Source: Gonapodya sp. JEL0774 (lineage: Eukaryota > Monoblepharomycota > Monoblepharidomycetes > Monoblepharidales > Gonapodyaceae). From it: a stretch of 64,000 bases of DNA. Positions 11,060-23,835 of the stretch are shown piece by piece; within the stretch, counting starts at the first letter, position 1, and every line of letters begins with the position of its first letter. Where the stretch lies: assembly GCA_027604505.1 (NCBI GenBank), contig JADIIX010000086.1:1-64000 (forward strand). Reading direction: 5' to 3'. Under the pieces are notes generated by a model. It made no database searches, was not told the DNA's origin, and worked only from the letters and a program-made list of their open reading frames with translations. Both the position numbers and the translations under genes were made by a program.

Positions 11060-12084
11060 TTAAAATGGTTTTCCTTGGAGTTCAACGGCCCGCGCCACCG
11101 CTGCTTTTGTAGCTTCATCGAGGTCTTCCTTGGGGAGTCCTAGAGCAGCGTTGATGGTGCCTTTTCGATATTCAAACTCGCCTGCTCCATCCGGAAAAAA
11201 GTTGCGTGTGTAGAGATGCCTGGCAAATCCAGGGTAATATTCGCCTTTCAGCATCGCTTCCGTGCCAGCACGGTATCTTTCCTGGCTTGACTCAGTCACG
11301 ATCTTCCAGTCAGCACGGGAAGAACCGGTGACGCGGAGCAGCGATTCAAACATGTCATTTTGACTGATGGTGAAGGAAGAAGTGTACACGACACGGTTCT
11401 TGAAGTGGCTAAGCGAAGGCACAGCTGGGTCGGGGTGCGAAACCGGAAGGCTGAGGAGAGATGCTACGTAACGTCCGACCTGGGGCCACGTAGAAGTTGT
11501 AATCTTGATGTTGCCATCGTCAAAGATAGTAGCGGACTTCCCCAGAATGTTGAAACCGAAAGCCTCCGGTGCTGCAAGGCTCCACTCATACCAGAACCCG
11601 GTCACAGATGAGATGTACGAAATATCCTTGGTGTCGAGCCATTTGCGAAACTCAAGTTTGGGACGGCAAATAACAATATCTTCTAGAAGTCCCGGATGAT
11701 CGGCATCGATTCCCCAATCGTTGGGGAGGACCCATTGTACTTTGGCCGCGATTGCTGCATCCACAAGTTTCGCCTGAGTGTCCGGTGGTGAGGTTACACT
11801 CAACGTAATGATCAAGATCTCTTGGCCTTGGAGAGCTGCCACCAAAGAAGTGGGATCGTTGTAGTCAACGTGGGCGATACCGATTCCATCTGGGAGAGTG
11901 GAAGTACTATCGGTACGAGTGAGAGCTGTGATAGTATGCTTTCCGGTCTTCTTGAGCTCTGAGATGATATGGCGACCAACGTGCCCGCCAGCCTTTGGTG
12001 GATTCAATCGGAACAGATGACGTCACACTCTTGGAAAGCAAAATTATCGCCACTCACTCCAACAACGGCAACTCTGGAAAGCAT
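11060..12084 (-). CDS. NmrA-like / isoflavone-reductase-like NAD(P)-binding protein
   Basis: Exon 1 (12084-12058) encodes MLSRVAVVG. A 65-base intron (GTGAGT...AAAG) joins it to AGGHVGRHI at 11992, restoring a perfect Rossmann GxGGxxG motif (GAGGHVG). The frame then runs to a stop at 11060 for a total of 319 residues, typical for the NmrA-like family. Other family features are the DYNDPTSLVAALQG stretch, the ILIITLS strand and the LPNDWGID region. Members are oxidoreductases or redox-sensing regulators acting in the cytosol. I cannot assign a substrate. The gene looks intact. Confidence 0.88.
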
Positions 12085-12505
12085 TTTGCTGTGTTCTATC
12101 GATAAAACTCAGTGATAGTGTTGGAGAACAATGGTGTTATTATATTCCCTCACCATCGTTTGAATAGTTTTTTCCTCACAAAATGGGCGGAAGAATCAAA
12201 TCTAACCAACTGCATCCCAAGAAATCAAGCCGCAAGTCCATATTAGACAGCTACTGAAATGTTCGCCTGTCCAGGCAGAGGGCCAAACAACCTTTTGTAT
12301 GTTCCAAATGAAGGCACCACTTGTAGTATTCTTAGAATAATAGAGTAGCGTGAAAATCAAGATAAATTGAGGATCTCCGAGTCTCTTTTGTTCCTGTTGA
12401 TGTGGATTCGTTCTGTGTTGGGAACAACATACGCTGCTGCTCGCTGCTCGGCGGGTTGCACTTCATTGTTCGGCACTGCAGAACACGTTGTTCACGCAGA
12501 CTTCA
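12085..12505. other. divergent intergenic region
   Basis: This gap separates the NmrA-like gene (minus) from the AAA-ATPase gene (plus) and so should hold both promoters. No clear TATA box or coding frame is seen. Confidence 0.4.
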
Positions 12506-15184
12506 ATGGCATCAACCCCACCCCAACCGCCGTCCGGCATGTCGATGGCCACCAAACGGATGGTCCTTGACAGTGCGTACTCGATAGAAGCAACCTTCGG
12601 AGCTGGGTAAATCGTCGTTCTCAGAAGATCCAGAATCCACCCATTCTACTGTTCGAGTCCGTTTTATTCCTGCTCCCCATATCCTCTGACTTTACTCGCA
12701 TATCTCGGATCATGTATCTTCCCACTAGTCTCCATATTCGCCCTCTCCCAAGTCGTCCTCTTCTTCGGAATCCGGTGGTTTCTTAGTTCTCTCGAACCGG
12801 GCTCGAAGGAAAGGAAGAAGGGTGCATCGGACGTGTCGAAGATTTTTAAGAGGTTAGGCGTGAGTTGAGCTGCGGTGAATGTCCAAGGGTGAACAACCAC
12901 ATAGTGCTTTGGTGGGTGATGGGTGAAGAACCACATAGGCCGAAAGGTAAACAGGGCCATGGGGATGCAGGTCACTTAATGGCTCCAAGCCAACTTTGAT
13001 GACTTGAATTGGTCTGCGTTGTGACATGTAGTTGGATTCTTGTTGGTGCGGTTGGGATGGACCGCATGCGGTGGAGAGCTTATCTCTCGTGGCTCTCAAC
13101 TTCGCTCATCAAACCACTGCACCCTCCTACTCAAAACATGCCACGTCGGTGCCCCACCTTCACCTTCTCAGGTGTCACCCGAACTGAACGAGCACGAATC
13201 TACCATCGCCCAAGAAGTTATCCACCCCGACGACATTCCTGTCACATTCGCCAACATCGCTGGACTGGACGATTACATTCAGGACCTGCGGGAATCAGTT
13301 ATCTTTCCTTTACTACATCCGCAGTTGTTCGCCAGAAGCTCTTTGCTACAGGCTCCTAAGGGAGTTTTGCTGTATGGGCCGCCGGGATGTGGGAAGACGA
13401 TGATGGCGAAGGTTAGTCGATAAAGCTCCTGTATGTTGGATTAGGAGTGCCTATCACAAGTGGGAGGCTTTGGCAACGATCGTCAAAGTGCTGGTGGTTC
13501 TAGTTGACAGGCGTGTTGGATTGTGCTGTTATTACAGTTTGTGGTTGGCCTTCCTCGAAGTTCTACAAGAACTGGTTTTTCTGCTCCACTGGTGAGGGCG
13601 GCTGAAGGCTTTGGTGCCAGAATGGTCGAGCGACTCATTTTAACACACGGGTAATGGGAGGACATAGGACTGGGGGAAGGAACAATGACCCCACCCTATC
13701 CAACCCCCTCCCAATCCCAATTCGACTTTCTCAACTATTTCCACGTACTTCGATCGATTAATCTACTCTTCATCTTTCCCCATGTCGCCCTTTGCGTCGT
13801 AAACAGGCACTCGCCAAGGAATCTGGTGCAACATTTATCAACCTCCACGTATCTACTCTGACCGAAAAGTGGTTTGGAGAATCACAGAAGCTGGTCTGTT
13901 CTATTGCTTTTAAGAAGTTGGTTCAACCTTTCAGAGCCCTCAAACCAAGCTCATTCACCCCGACTCCCGTACACTTTCCTTATCACCCGGTTCCTTCTTT
14001 CCAACTAGGTACACGCCGTCTTCAGCCTTGCCGCCAAACTCTCCCCTAGCATTATATTCATCGACGAAATTGACTCGTTCTTGCGAGAACGTCGTTCGAG
14101 TGACCACGAGGCGGTGGGGATGATGAAAGCAGAATTTATGAGGTTCGCATTGATTTATTGTCAAGGACGGATGTCGGCCCAATCGACAGCTCTATTTCAC
14201 CTTATCGCATTCCCACCTCACGTCTATTTGGGCAGCCTATGGGACGGCCTTACCACTGGTGACAACGCTCGTGTTCTGGTTCTCGGTGCAACCAACCGGC
14301 CAAACGATATTGGTAAGTAAGGTCTTACCAAGACCGAATCGGTGTGGCTCTCTTACGAGTTAATTGGATGCTCCCACGTTGTCTCTGTTCTATGCGTTTC
14401 CTTCTTACCGTCGCGCACCACTTACTTGTTCATCCTCGCAGACAAGGCTATCCTCCGCCGGATGCCCAAGCGGTATGCGCTCAAACTACCTGATGCCCGA
14501 CAAAGAGAAAAGGTGTTGCAGCTGGTGTGTGATTGTGTTGTAATGAATATCTTGAAGTCGAGCAACCGAGGGGACTGTCATCGCTCACAAATTTATTCGC
14601 CGCAGCTCCTCAAGAACATCCCGCTCGATCCGGAATTCTCCTTTCATCTTCTTGCCCTTCGTACTTCCCACTACTCAGGTTCTGACCTCAAGGAACTTTG
14701 CCGCGTCGCTGCTATGATCCCCGTTCGGGAGTACATCCGCACAAACCCTGCCGCCGCCGCCGCAATGTCTCGAACACTTGCCTCATCCTCTTCAACAGTC
14801 AATGCCTCGGCGGATCCAACAGCGGATGACGCGGGGGTGGAAGTGTTGCCAATGAGACCATTGACATTACAGGATTTCTTGACTGCAACTGCGGAAAGGA
14901 AGGCTCACGACGAGATGGACAGAGCAAGTGGCTTGCAGGTGGAAGAGGACGGGGCAGCTGTGGCCGAATGGCTAGCTGCGGCGGGCAGGGCTGCTGCTGC
15001 CTCCAATGGATCGAGACCTCTAGGAGACACTGAAGGAGGTCGAGGATTGGGTTCATTCGGGGACGGGGATCGTGAGGGAAATAGGACGGTTAATGCGAAC
15101 GGGAATGCAGTTAGTAAAAAAGATAGTGATGAATGGACGGACGCACGAGACGGGAACCGGTTGGATGGTGAGGGTTTGGATTAA
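12506..15184 (+). CDS. MSP1: Msp1/ATAD1-type membrane AAA ATPase
   Basis: Msp1 extracts mislocalised tail-anchored proteins from the mitochondrial outer membrane and peroxisomes. A hydrophobic N-terminal segment ([15 protein letters not shown], then the [13 protein letters not shown] linker) lies at about 12735-12810 and ends at a donor near 12857. Later exons give [14 protein letters not shown], the Walker [10 protein letters not shown] (13372-13400), [20 protein letters not shown], the Walker [15 protein letters not shown] (14051-14092), ATNRPNDI, and [17 protein letters not shown] with the arginine finger. About six introns interrupt it; the one after Walker A is long (about 395 bases). 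After the AAA lid, a Ser/Ala/Gly-rich tail of more than 150 residues follows, much longer than in yeast Msp1. The first exon is uncertain. I chose the ATG at 12506, which needs a 48-base intron to reach the membrane segment. Confidence 0.82.
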
Positions 15185-15589
15185 CAGCAGTCTGCGGTAT
15201 GTTCGAACTGGCCTACAGAGGTGGACTGCGTATTGATTTAAGTATACGCGAGTTTGAAATAGAGTAGACTGGGGTTACCCTCGCGTATACTTCTCTCACT
15301 GGAGAGACATCCCAAGTGTCTTTTTGTCTCTGTAAATACTTTCGTTGGTACCAAATACGAGAAGAAGTAAATACAAATTATGACTATGACTATATCACGC
15401 ATTAACACGCGACAACTATTGGTGAGGGTAAAAATTCGCTGAAAATCCCTCACACCGAGCTCTTGACACGCAACTCCATCAAACTGGAGCGGCGAACTGT
15501 GCTTCGTGGACTGACTCGGTTGGGCAGAATGGACATAGCCCTACCACACCATGTTCCATTATAGTTTGTCTGTGGAAATTTTCTTTAGG
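15185..15589. other. convergent 3' region
   Basis: This gap lies between the stops of the AAA-ATPase gene (plus) and eEF2 (minus). It contains a short inverted pair (AAGTATACGCGAG near 15240 and CTCGCGTATACTT near 15280) that could form a hairpin of about 13 bp. No coding frame is supported. Confidence 0.45.
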
Positions 15590-18500
15590 TCAGCTAGGCT
15601 CGACGGAGATGGATGGACCATTGAGTTCACCATTGTAACGATCCAAGGGCGGAACAGTTTCCGACAGCCCTTTTCGAACGCGAACAGCCCGAACCACCTC
15701 GTAAGGCTTGCTGTGGGGGTCGAGTGGATCCCCTTCCAGAATTTGCCAGTGCTGTGAATTGGACCACAAATAGAAGTTGTTGCAAGATCTTAACTTCAAA
15801 ACCGCGTTCCACTCGGATCACCCACCGAGAAGCTGTTCTGTGGGAATGCTTGTCCGGAAGTCGCAGCGCGGAGATCCGCGGGGAAGCCGAATGACTCTGA
15901 AACGGGTAAGTGCGCCTGAACGATCAAATCATCTCATTTGAATATCGTTGATTTTAAGAAACCAGTGTTACTTGCTTGAGGTTGCTCACCTTGATAGTGT
16001 ACAGGGGCGAGAAAGGCTTCTGTTCCTGGAAGAAAATTTGTCCTCGTCGCTTGTAAAGTACCGAGTTCACCCCTCCGAGAACAGTGTCTGATTCGACCCA
16101 CAGAATCCGACAAGGTGTGGTCATTACATTACGAGAACCGTCGAGTTCTGTGTGAATCGCAAAAAGATCACTCACCAGGACATTGGATCTCAACCATGAA
16201 AATGGGCTCCATAATACGAGGCTCAGCAAACAGAACAGATGCATAGACAGCTCGGCGGGTCGCAGGAATAATCTGGCCTGCACCTCGATGGACGGAGTCA
16301 CGGTGCTGATAATAAACGCATACGAATTGATTTGAAATTATTTGGGGTCCTTGTTCGAAGCCCCCCAAAAACCTCTGTACCCACCAGCAGGGCATCAACA
16401 ATGTTAAACCGGCAACCTCGCATATTCTCTTCCATCAGAACTCCTAAGTTCGTAGCCCATTGGAATGCCCCCACCATACTGTCCTTGACCTCGTTCAGGT
16501 ATGCCACTGCCTTTGTCGAATCCACGAGTACGTTCGGCCCGGTGGCTTCTGGTCCAAAGCACCAGATACGGCGCGCTTCCACCACATCCCAGTCATACTC
16601 ATTGGCCAAAATTCGAGCCCGAGTCTTCACGTCATCATTTGGACTGATTTTCCCGCTGTCAATTTCGGATGTAAGAGAGTCCCCCAGAGGCTGTGCAGTC
16701 ATGTAGATCCGGTTATGTTTGTTCGGAGACTTTGCCAGCGCAATTTGAGAGGACTCTGCGCGAACTGTTTCGCGGTAGGAAACAACAGGCTGGCTAACCA
16801 CGATTGGTACCTCGGCGTAGTCTTCTTCCAGATCTTTGAGTGCGATTTGCAAATGGAGCTCTCCCGCACCGCTGATGATGTTCTCCCCAGATACATTTGC
16901 GTATGTAATCCCGGGTTCAGCTTTCGACAAACTAAGGACAGTCGACGTTGGAGCAGGGTGAGACTGGATATCCTGTGAAGTACTCGGATGCAAAATTCAC
17001 CGTTTCAGCCCTTCCACCAGCTTTGGAAGATCCTTGGGATTCTTGACGTCAACAGAGACTTGCACAACCGGTGATACGCTAAAAGACATGACTCGGATAT
17101 TGTGGCAAGTTTCCGAAGTGGTGATGGTTCCTATTTTCGTGTTAGAAAGTTTGTCACCACAAGCACCGCAATTGGACTCAGACGATTATGAACACACCAG
17201 TTTTGACCAAGAATTGATCAATACCAACGAGTCCGACAATATTTCCCGCCGGAACGTCATCCACAGATTCCACTTTGCCTCCCATCATGAGCACGGTCCG
17301 TTGCAAAGGCTTCACCTCCAAGTGTTCCTTTCGACCAGGCACGTAACCGGGCCCTTGAATGCGAACCTTCATTCCCGTCTTTACAGTACCCGAGAAAACT
17401 CGTCCAAACGCGAAAAAGCGTCCTTTATCGGAAGAAGGTACCATTTTACTGATGTAGACAACGAGGGGACCTTCCGGATCACAATTCCGAATACCCAGAG
17501 CACACTCGTCGTCCATAGGTCCCTCATAAAGTGTCTCAACACGATAGCGTTGGGCAGTGGCGGGGGAAGGGAGGTGGATGCAAATCATTTCGAGAAGGGC
17601 ATCCGATGCTGGAAGGAACTTTTTCATGATTGTCTGGTATGGAAGAACACCGGTTCAATCGTGAACTCCAACTTAACTTAAATGAAAGATGTAGTACAAC
17701 TCACTCTCAAGAGGTGCTTGCCCTCCAGCGCTTTTTCGTCCAGCTTTAAGGAAATCTCAAGCTTGTCTAGCATACCGAATAGGGTTTCCTTCTTGTTTCC
17801 AACAGCTGCATCAAAGAGCTTGTATATGGGGTCCAGCACGAAGGCGCAGAAAGCCCTCTCCAATGGATTTCCGTCGACATCAGTCGACTGAGTGGTCCAT
17901 TTCCTGGCCTTTGGGTCGTAGTAGTTCTCACCCCACAACCTTTCCATGAGTTTGTTGGCATCCACTCCGAATCTCCGTGAGTATCGTCGTGCGAATTGTC
18001 TGAGCGTGAAGCCCCAACCCTGGAGGCCGGAGCAGAAGGCGACGGATCCGTCTTGAGGTGTCAAAGCGACAGAGTCCGTCGAGCTGTCGGAATAGGTTGT
18101 GATGATGGTATTTACAGAGTCGATAATTCGCGTGAGATTCTGTGGTAATAAGGAGTGTGTTCATCTGAGGTGCTGAACTCAAACACGCATGAAATCATCA
18201 CAGACTCACCTGGTAACAATTTTCCTTTGAAAGTTGCAACTCGAGTATAGCGCGATCCAATTTGTTGATTACAAGAACTGGCTTCACTCGCTCGGAGAGA
18301 GCTTGGCGCAACACGGTCTCGGTCTGGACGCTGCTGCCGTCAATTGCATCGACCACAACTAGAGCACCATCGGTGACTCTCAGAGCGGCTGTAACCTCGG
18401 AGCTGAAGTCAACATGTCCAGGAGAGTCGATCAAGTTGATCAGAAAATGTGAATCTAAGAGAGATGCATTAGTGGCGGATTTTGTCCGTACAAACAGCCA

Positions 18501-18925
18501 TCCGAGAAATCTACCGGTAACCTTCTCCTTGACTTCCTGAAGATCTTGGGTCGAAAGCTCAAAGTAAAGTGAAATCGCAGTTGACTTGATTGTTATGCCT
18601 CGTTCCTTTTCGTCCGGTCTTGTGTCCATGTACCGAGTTGTGCCGGCTTTGTTCTCCGCGATTATACCAGCGGCGGCGATGAGAGCATCAGTAAGAGTGG
18701 ACTTTCCATGATCGACGTGCTGAAGCGAAACAGTCAGAAAGACCCGGCAACATTATTCGGGAGCTCGACTCACTGCGATCACCGAGATATTTCGGATGTT
18801 GGACGGTTTATCCATCATACTGCGCAGTTGATCCACAGTGAAGTTGACCTACGGAGCGTTGTCAAGATTTCATTTAGAGCTTCTCGTTGAGAGCACAGAA
18901 TATTGACAGATTGAGAACCAACCAT
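15590..18925 (-). CDS. EFT: elongation factor 2 (eEF2), divergent
   Basis: eEF2 is the GTPase that translocates the ribosome. The family is followed through many exons: [14 protein letters not shown] (18857-18815), [37 protein letters not shown], then the large middle domains ([20 protein letters not shown]) and [16 protein letters not shown]. The diphthamide loop is rebuilt across an intron as [15 protein letters not shown], so the modified His is kept. The ATG at 18925 forms a first exon of just the start codon, spliced to VNF. Odd points are FPQNSFSHWQIL where the family has FPQCVFDHWQIL, and a C-terminus ending [13 protein letters not shown] in place of the usual short end with DKL. It is likely functional but divergent, and could be a paralogue with the main eEF2 elsewhere. 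Confidence 0.85.
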
Positions 18926-19567
18926 CACTCAATCAGGTCTGTGTCGTTTGAGATTAGCGAGTTTTAATATTTTCCGTGATAAAAAGTTGCTCTGATGTGT
19001 CTCCTTGCTTGAGTTGTTATCTTTTGAACGAAAATGGGCTCGCCCAGCTCACCTCGCCCACAGCTGGGCAGCTGCAGGACGTTGGGCCTGCCGGTGCCCC
19101 AGATCATACTGTGCCTTCTGGGTGAGGAGCAAATTGAGAATTGTTTTTATCACATACGCAAGTTGTTAAACTAAACGACCGATTATTGCATATCCCATTG
19201 TTCCTATCACCCTCCCCGGTTGGCTCAACATCCCCTTTCTCCATTTTTCCCAATGTTGTCGGTGGTGGACGGAGCTCGCGTTCTTTCTTCAAACTGAATT
19301 CTTGAATCTAAAACTCACTTCTCCACACGTTGCTTTTATGTGCGGTTCTTGTGGTTGGGGTCAGGCACGAGGCGAGACAAACAACTCTTCGGTTTTGAAA
19401 CCCTTGACAGCCCTTCTCAACGGCCTCATCCAGCCGTCGCAGCGCTTAACCACGCTTGCGTATATGGATTGATATCGTGCTCACCTCCCGTCCGTCGATC
19501 GTCAAGAATCGCCACCGGTGTACTCCGGCAACGCGGCAACGCGAAACAGCCACAACCCAATCCTCAA
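18926..19567. other. divergent promoter region
   Basis: This gap lies between eEF2 (minus) and the SH3 membrane-protein gene (plus). A CAGCTGGGCAGCTG palindromic element occurs near 19060. No coding frame is convincing. Confidence 0.4.
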
Positions 19568-22500
19568 ATGCATTCACCGTCAGGACGGCCCTCGCTTTCA
19601 GCTTTTTCGATGATGATTGTGCATAGTATTGTATTACAGGTTTCGCTGGTCTCTATATTCTTATTTAGAGCAGTCTCTGGTGGGTTTTCTCATTTGGGAA
19701 CTCTTCGTTTTAATTCACTAGACGGAACTCTTTGGAACCCATCACAGCCGCGGCATTCCATGGTCACTTACAGAAGCGGGAGCCGTGTGCATCTGTTGTG
19801 GACTGTGGAGTCCCTAACCCTTCGTTGAGCGAGGTGGAACGATTGTGTGGCGCCGACGGTTTCTGTCATGTAGTATGCGCTGCCGGGTAAGAATCACAAA
19901 CAGGTTTATTTAATGTGCCATATTGCAGTAGAGCATTCTTCTGATGCTCATTTTCCGGGGTTTGCCCTTCTGCTGTCGGAATGTTCTGTATACCATCTGG
20001 ATCTGATAACCACACAGTTTCTGGGAATGTAACTACAACTGGTGCTCAAATGGTGGGTCCGCCTTTCCACATCGCAATGCCGTGCTCTGCATGTCTCAAG
20101 TTAACGGTTGCGGCCTCGGCCAGACCTTCGGGGCTGCGCACTCGCGACCCCGTTACCGGGACAGGGACCAGGGTACAATCCAAATGGCAGTCCTGTTTCA
20201 GGTGAGGGGCTGTCTGAGTGATGAACTCAGCGAACATGAAATTTGGTTTGACCACCTCAATACAGCCACCAGGACGAGTGCGATTGGCACGGGAAACGCC
20301 TCAACGCCCGGGGCAGAGAGTGTATTGACTGTTACGGCGGCATTACCGACTGGTGCAAGCGTTACGACCACCGGTTTTGCACTCCAATCTTCGTCTCTCG
20401 CCGTAACTGCGTCTGGTAAGAACTCCGACTGTTTCCAAACAGACATCACTGAACTCGAGACTGCCTCTTCCGTGCTACATCAGTGGTGTCTACAATGTTC
20501 TCTGCATCTGGAACGCTTGTTGTCTCTCGAGCGATTACTTCATCTGGAATTCTCACCTCCGGTGGAGGCACCGCTTCAGGTGATTACACACCATCGCCGA
20601 CCTCAGGCACTCATTTAACCTCTCCAATGCATCTCCCATGTGTGAAGGTTCATCAACTCCTTCAATTGCGGGGAGCTCCATTCCCGCTGCAGATGATAGC
20701 GGCAGCCGACTTGCACCTGGAATCATCGGCGCGATAGTCGCTGGAGGAGCGATCCTGCTATGCGCCTTTGCTGTCCTGCTGATCGGTTTCCGACGGAGAA
20801 AAACGAGCGCGATGCGTCGGCTCGAGCAGGATCTTGGTGAGGGTTCGGTTGGTGAATGTGAATGCGATCTGGATTGATTTGACCCCGTTCCCCGCCATGG
20901 CCACCAGTGCCAGACTCTCCCACTATAGACGCTCCCATGGCTCCAGTCTTCCTACCACAGTCACTCAGAGATGTGGTGGTCGGTCCGGCGGAACCCGATT
21001 CCCCAGCTATTGTTGGTACAGCGGTGTCAACCAGTGGCGTTGGTATACCCACTGAAGGATCGGTTCCAATATCTAGTAGAGACCACGGTGCGCCCATCGC
21101 TGAATTGGCCGCAGTCAGCCCGGCCTCTGATGGAATGCTGGCTGGACCAGCTGTGGAGGCAGATTCGACGGCTCCGCAACCAACGACGGATTCCACTGCA
21201 CTTCCCATGCTAAGCTTGTCAACTACTGGATTTAGCGACGATTTAGCAGCTATTGTTGCTCCAATTGTTGCAACAGCGCTGGTCGCAACAGGAGCGGCGA
21301 ATCTTGAGAGTGCTTCGACATCTACCGCGCCAGTGGAACCTAACCCGACGCTCCAACGTGAGATCCTCCGTTTCTCTCTGCATGTGTATTCTTAACCGAT
21401 AAGGTGCCCCGTTACAGTTACAGAGTCCAAATTGACTTTCCCTGATTCCTCAATACCACTTCCCACAAGCGGTTCTGAGGTCATTCCCACCGAAGCCAAT
21501 TTGCAATCCTCCTCGCCAACTCCGGTGCCGCTAAGTGTGAAGTCCGAACCTTATTTATCTTCTATCCCCAGTACATCGGCATCACCAATTGCCGACCCAA
21601 CTGGAGTCACGGCAGGACCAGAAGCGTCGGGCGGAGCAGTTCCATCACCCACTGTGCAGAGTGCCCCGCGCCGTTCCTTGTCGGGTCTTCGCAGATCTCA
21701 AGGGATGATGGGTCTTGGATCTATCGCTGCGGATGCCAATGAGGATGATGCCCCAACCGCAACTGGATCAGCCAGGTTGTCACTCGCCGCCGGAGGAAGC
21801 GGGCTGGCGATCGGAGTGGCGGGAACCGCAGCTGTCGGATCCCGAGAAGATGAGACTGGGATGGAAAGGACGCCGTCAGATGGCCGTGATGGTGAATGAC
21901 CATCGAGTGTTCGTGACTTCCTCATCTGATGAATAAGTACACTTCACCAGATCGACCGTTACTCGGTGCCCCACAAGGTACAGCATTGGGACGATCCGGT
22001 TCCAGTTCTAGTTCGGATCAGACAGCTGTCGACTATGCGTTCTCCCGGCAGCTTCGTTCTGGACAACAAGTCCCGAGCGATTCTGGTGAGTAAAGCTTGT
22101 CACGGATCTTCTGGTTTGGTTCCATTCAATCTTTCCGTTGCAGCTCAATCGGATTCGGAGGCTTCTATCCCTGCGGCTCGCGCTCCGGTCCTGTTTCTCA
22201 CTCGTTCTCACGCACTTACTTTGACTCCCCCACCGTCCTCGGTTGTTCGGACCAACCGTGTTTACCGTGCCCAAATTGGCTATGAAGCGGAAGGTGAAAA
22301 CGAGATCAACGCTACATCGAATGACGTCATGACCGTTGAAGGATGGCTTGATGATGGGCTCTTTGTCAGAGGTAAGAAGAAGGTGTCATAAAGCTCTTTG
22401 TAATGTGGGAGATTTCGAACACCTCTTTCCCAGGCCGCAATATCACCCAGAAGACCTCGGGTGTTTTCCCAGCGGTAATTCTAATCAAGGGTGCGGGTCT

Positions 22501-23375
22501 TCTCCCGATACCACCTTCCCCAGCTTCTTTACGGGGACAATCAGAATTTAGCGACCCTATGGATCCCTTGAGAGGGACATCTAGTTCTAGAGCAATACCG
22601 AAGTCAACTCTACTGGCGACACGAGGCGTTTCTCGTATCCCCGTGCCCACAATATCCACTACGCCTCCCACCCAGGAGAATCCCTCGCGCGACTTTGTGG
22701 ATACTGATTCGGACGCGTATCTGGGGCGTCCTGCTGCTCCAGAACCCGGATATCTAAGTTCGGGCGATGAAGGTGGATGATTGGATGCAACTTCGATGTC
22801 GTTCCGATTGCAACTAACCATACTTATTATTTTGCCATTAGAGCCCTTTTCATCTTCTGCTTCCTACAGCCATTCGGGCACGGATGATGGTGAGAGTTGC
22901 TGAACAGAGTGCACAGAGATAAGAGCTGACTGGTGTTATGAAAAATCTGTTGGATGCATGCAGAGGGCGGCCCCCGCCGACGTGAAGGTGTTCTTCGTGG
23001 GACCATCGCCTCGATTCCTCAGCCCATCCTCACTCGTCTTGAAGTCAGCCTCCTCAACCCACCCAGTCCGTCGCTCATTATACCGGGCAAGTTCTACTTA
23101 GCGCAAAAAGGATACAAAGCGGAAAGTCCGGAGGAGATTGACGTTGAGCCCAAGGACGGGCTTGTTGTGGATGAGCTGCTGGAAGGAGGAAAATACGTAA
23201 ACGGTAAGGACGTGGCAGGGCTCCAGGCAGAACATTGATCTCGAAAGTCACCTGTAACATGTACATATTTGCAGGCCAGAATCTGACGAAGGGAACTGTT
23301 GGCATATTCCCCGCAATTATTGTCATTAAGCACTCTCTTTCTCGTGTCCCGAGCAACCTTAGTACCGGAAGATGA
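19568..23375 (+). CDS. membrane-anchored protein with Ser/Thr-rich ectodomain and two SH3-like domains
   Basis: The start chosen at 19568 leads into a hydrophobic signal-like stretch (IVLQVSLVSIFLFRAVSG). A Cys-rich piece follows (VVDCGVPNPSLSEVERLC...GFCHVVCAA, about 19805-19890) and then a Ser/Thr-rich stalk (20270-20690). A membrane segment (GIIGAIVAGGAILLCAFAVL, near 20720-20790) ends in a basic RRRK stop-transfer. The cytoplasmic part has a disordered Ser/Pro/Thr-rich region, then SH3-like domain 1 (RVYRAQIGYEAEGENEI...GWLDDG...TSGVFPAVI, 22255-22485). A second domain follows (YLAQKGYKAESPEEI...GGKYVNG...TVGIFPAI, 23090-23325). Both keep the ALYDY-to-FP architecture, but domain 2 lacks the usual Trp. 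It is probably a surface sensor or adaptor. Exon joins in the ectodomain are unresolved. Confidence 0.6.
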
Positions 23376-23835
23376 CCATTCCACAATACGTACCGATCTC
23401 ACTCGTTAACTTTAATAGTTGATATTCCACTCGTAGACTACTTTACGTACACTTCCCCACGCCAGTAGCGTGGGCATGTAGCTAGTGATTCTCTATATTC
23501 ATGTGCTGGTGTGAGAGATGGAGAGAAATATTTATACGAAGACAAAGCGAGAAAATTGAGAGCTGGCGGAATTATTTTTTGAGCATGGGCTACGCTGTTG
23601 TAAACAGGTTGTCATGGCGATCTTGATCAGAGAGGGGTTGACGACAGCATGGGTGATCCCAGGAAGAGTATTTATTGGTTAAAGTGACCACAGAGAAGCC
23701 ATGATTTTCCCGTTTTCTGCGTATTTGCATTTCGTGTGAAGCGGGGTTTCTCGATTTGTCATGAAAAAAGAAAACAACACATGTCAGCACAGTGCGGTGT
23801 GGCTTCGATTTTGTGGTGCGGCGAGCCTCCCTTCA
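23376..23835. other. intergenic; no gene seen
   Basis: This gap lies between the SH3-protein stop and the next plus-strand start. I saw no gene and no distinctive element in it. Confidence 0.4.
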
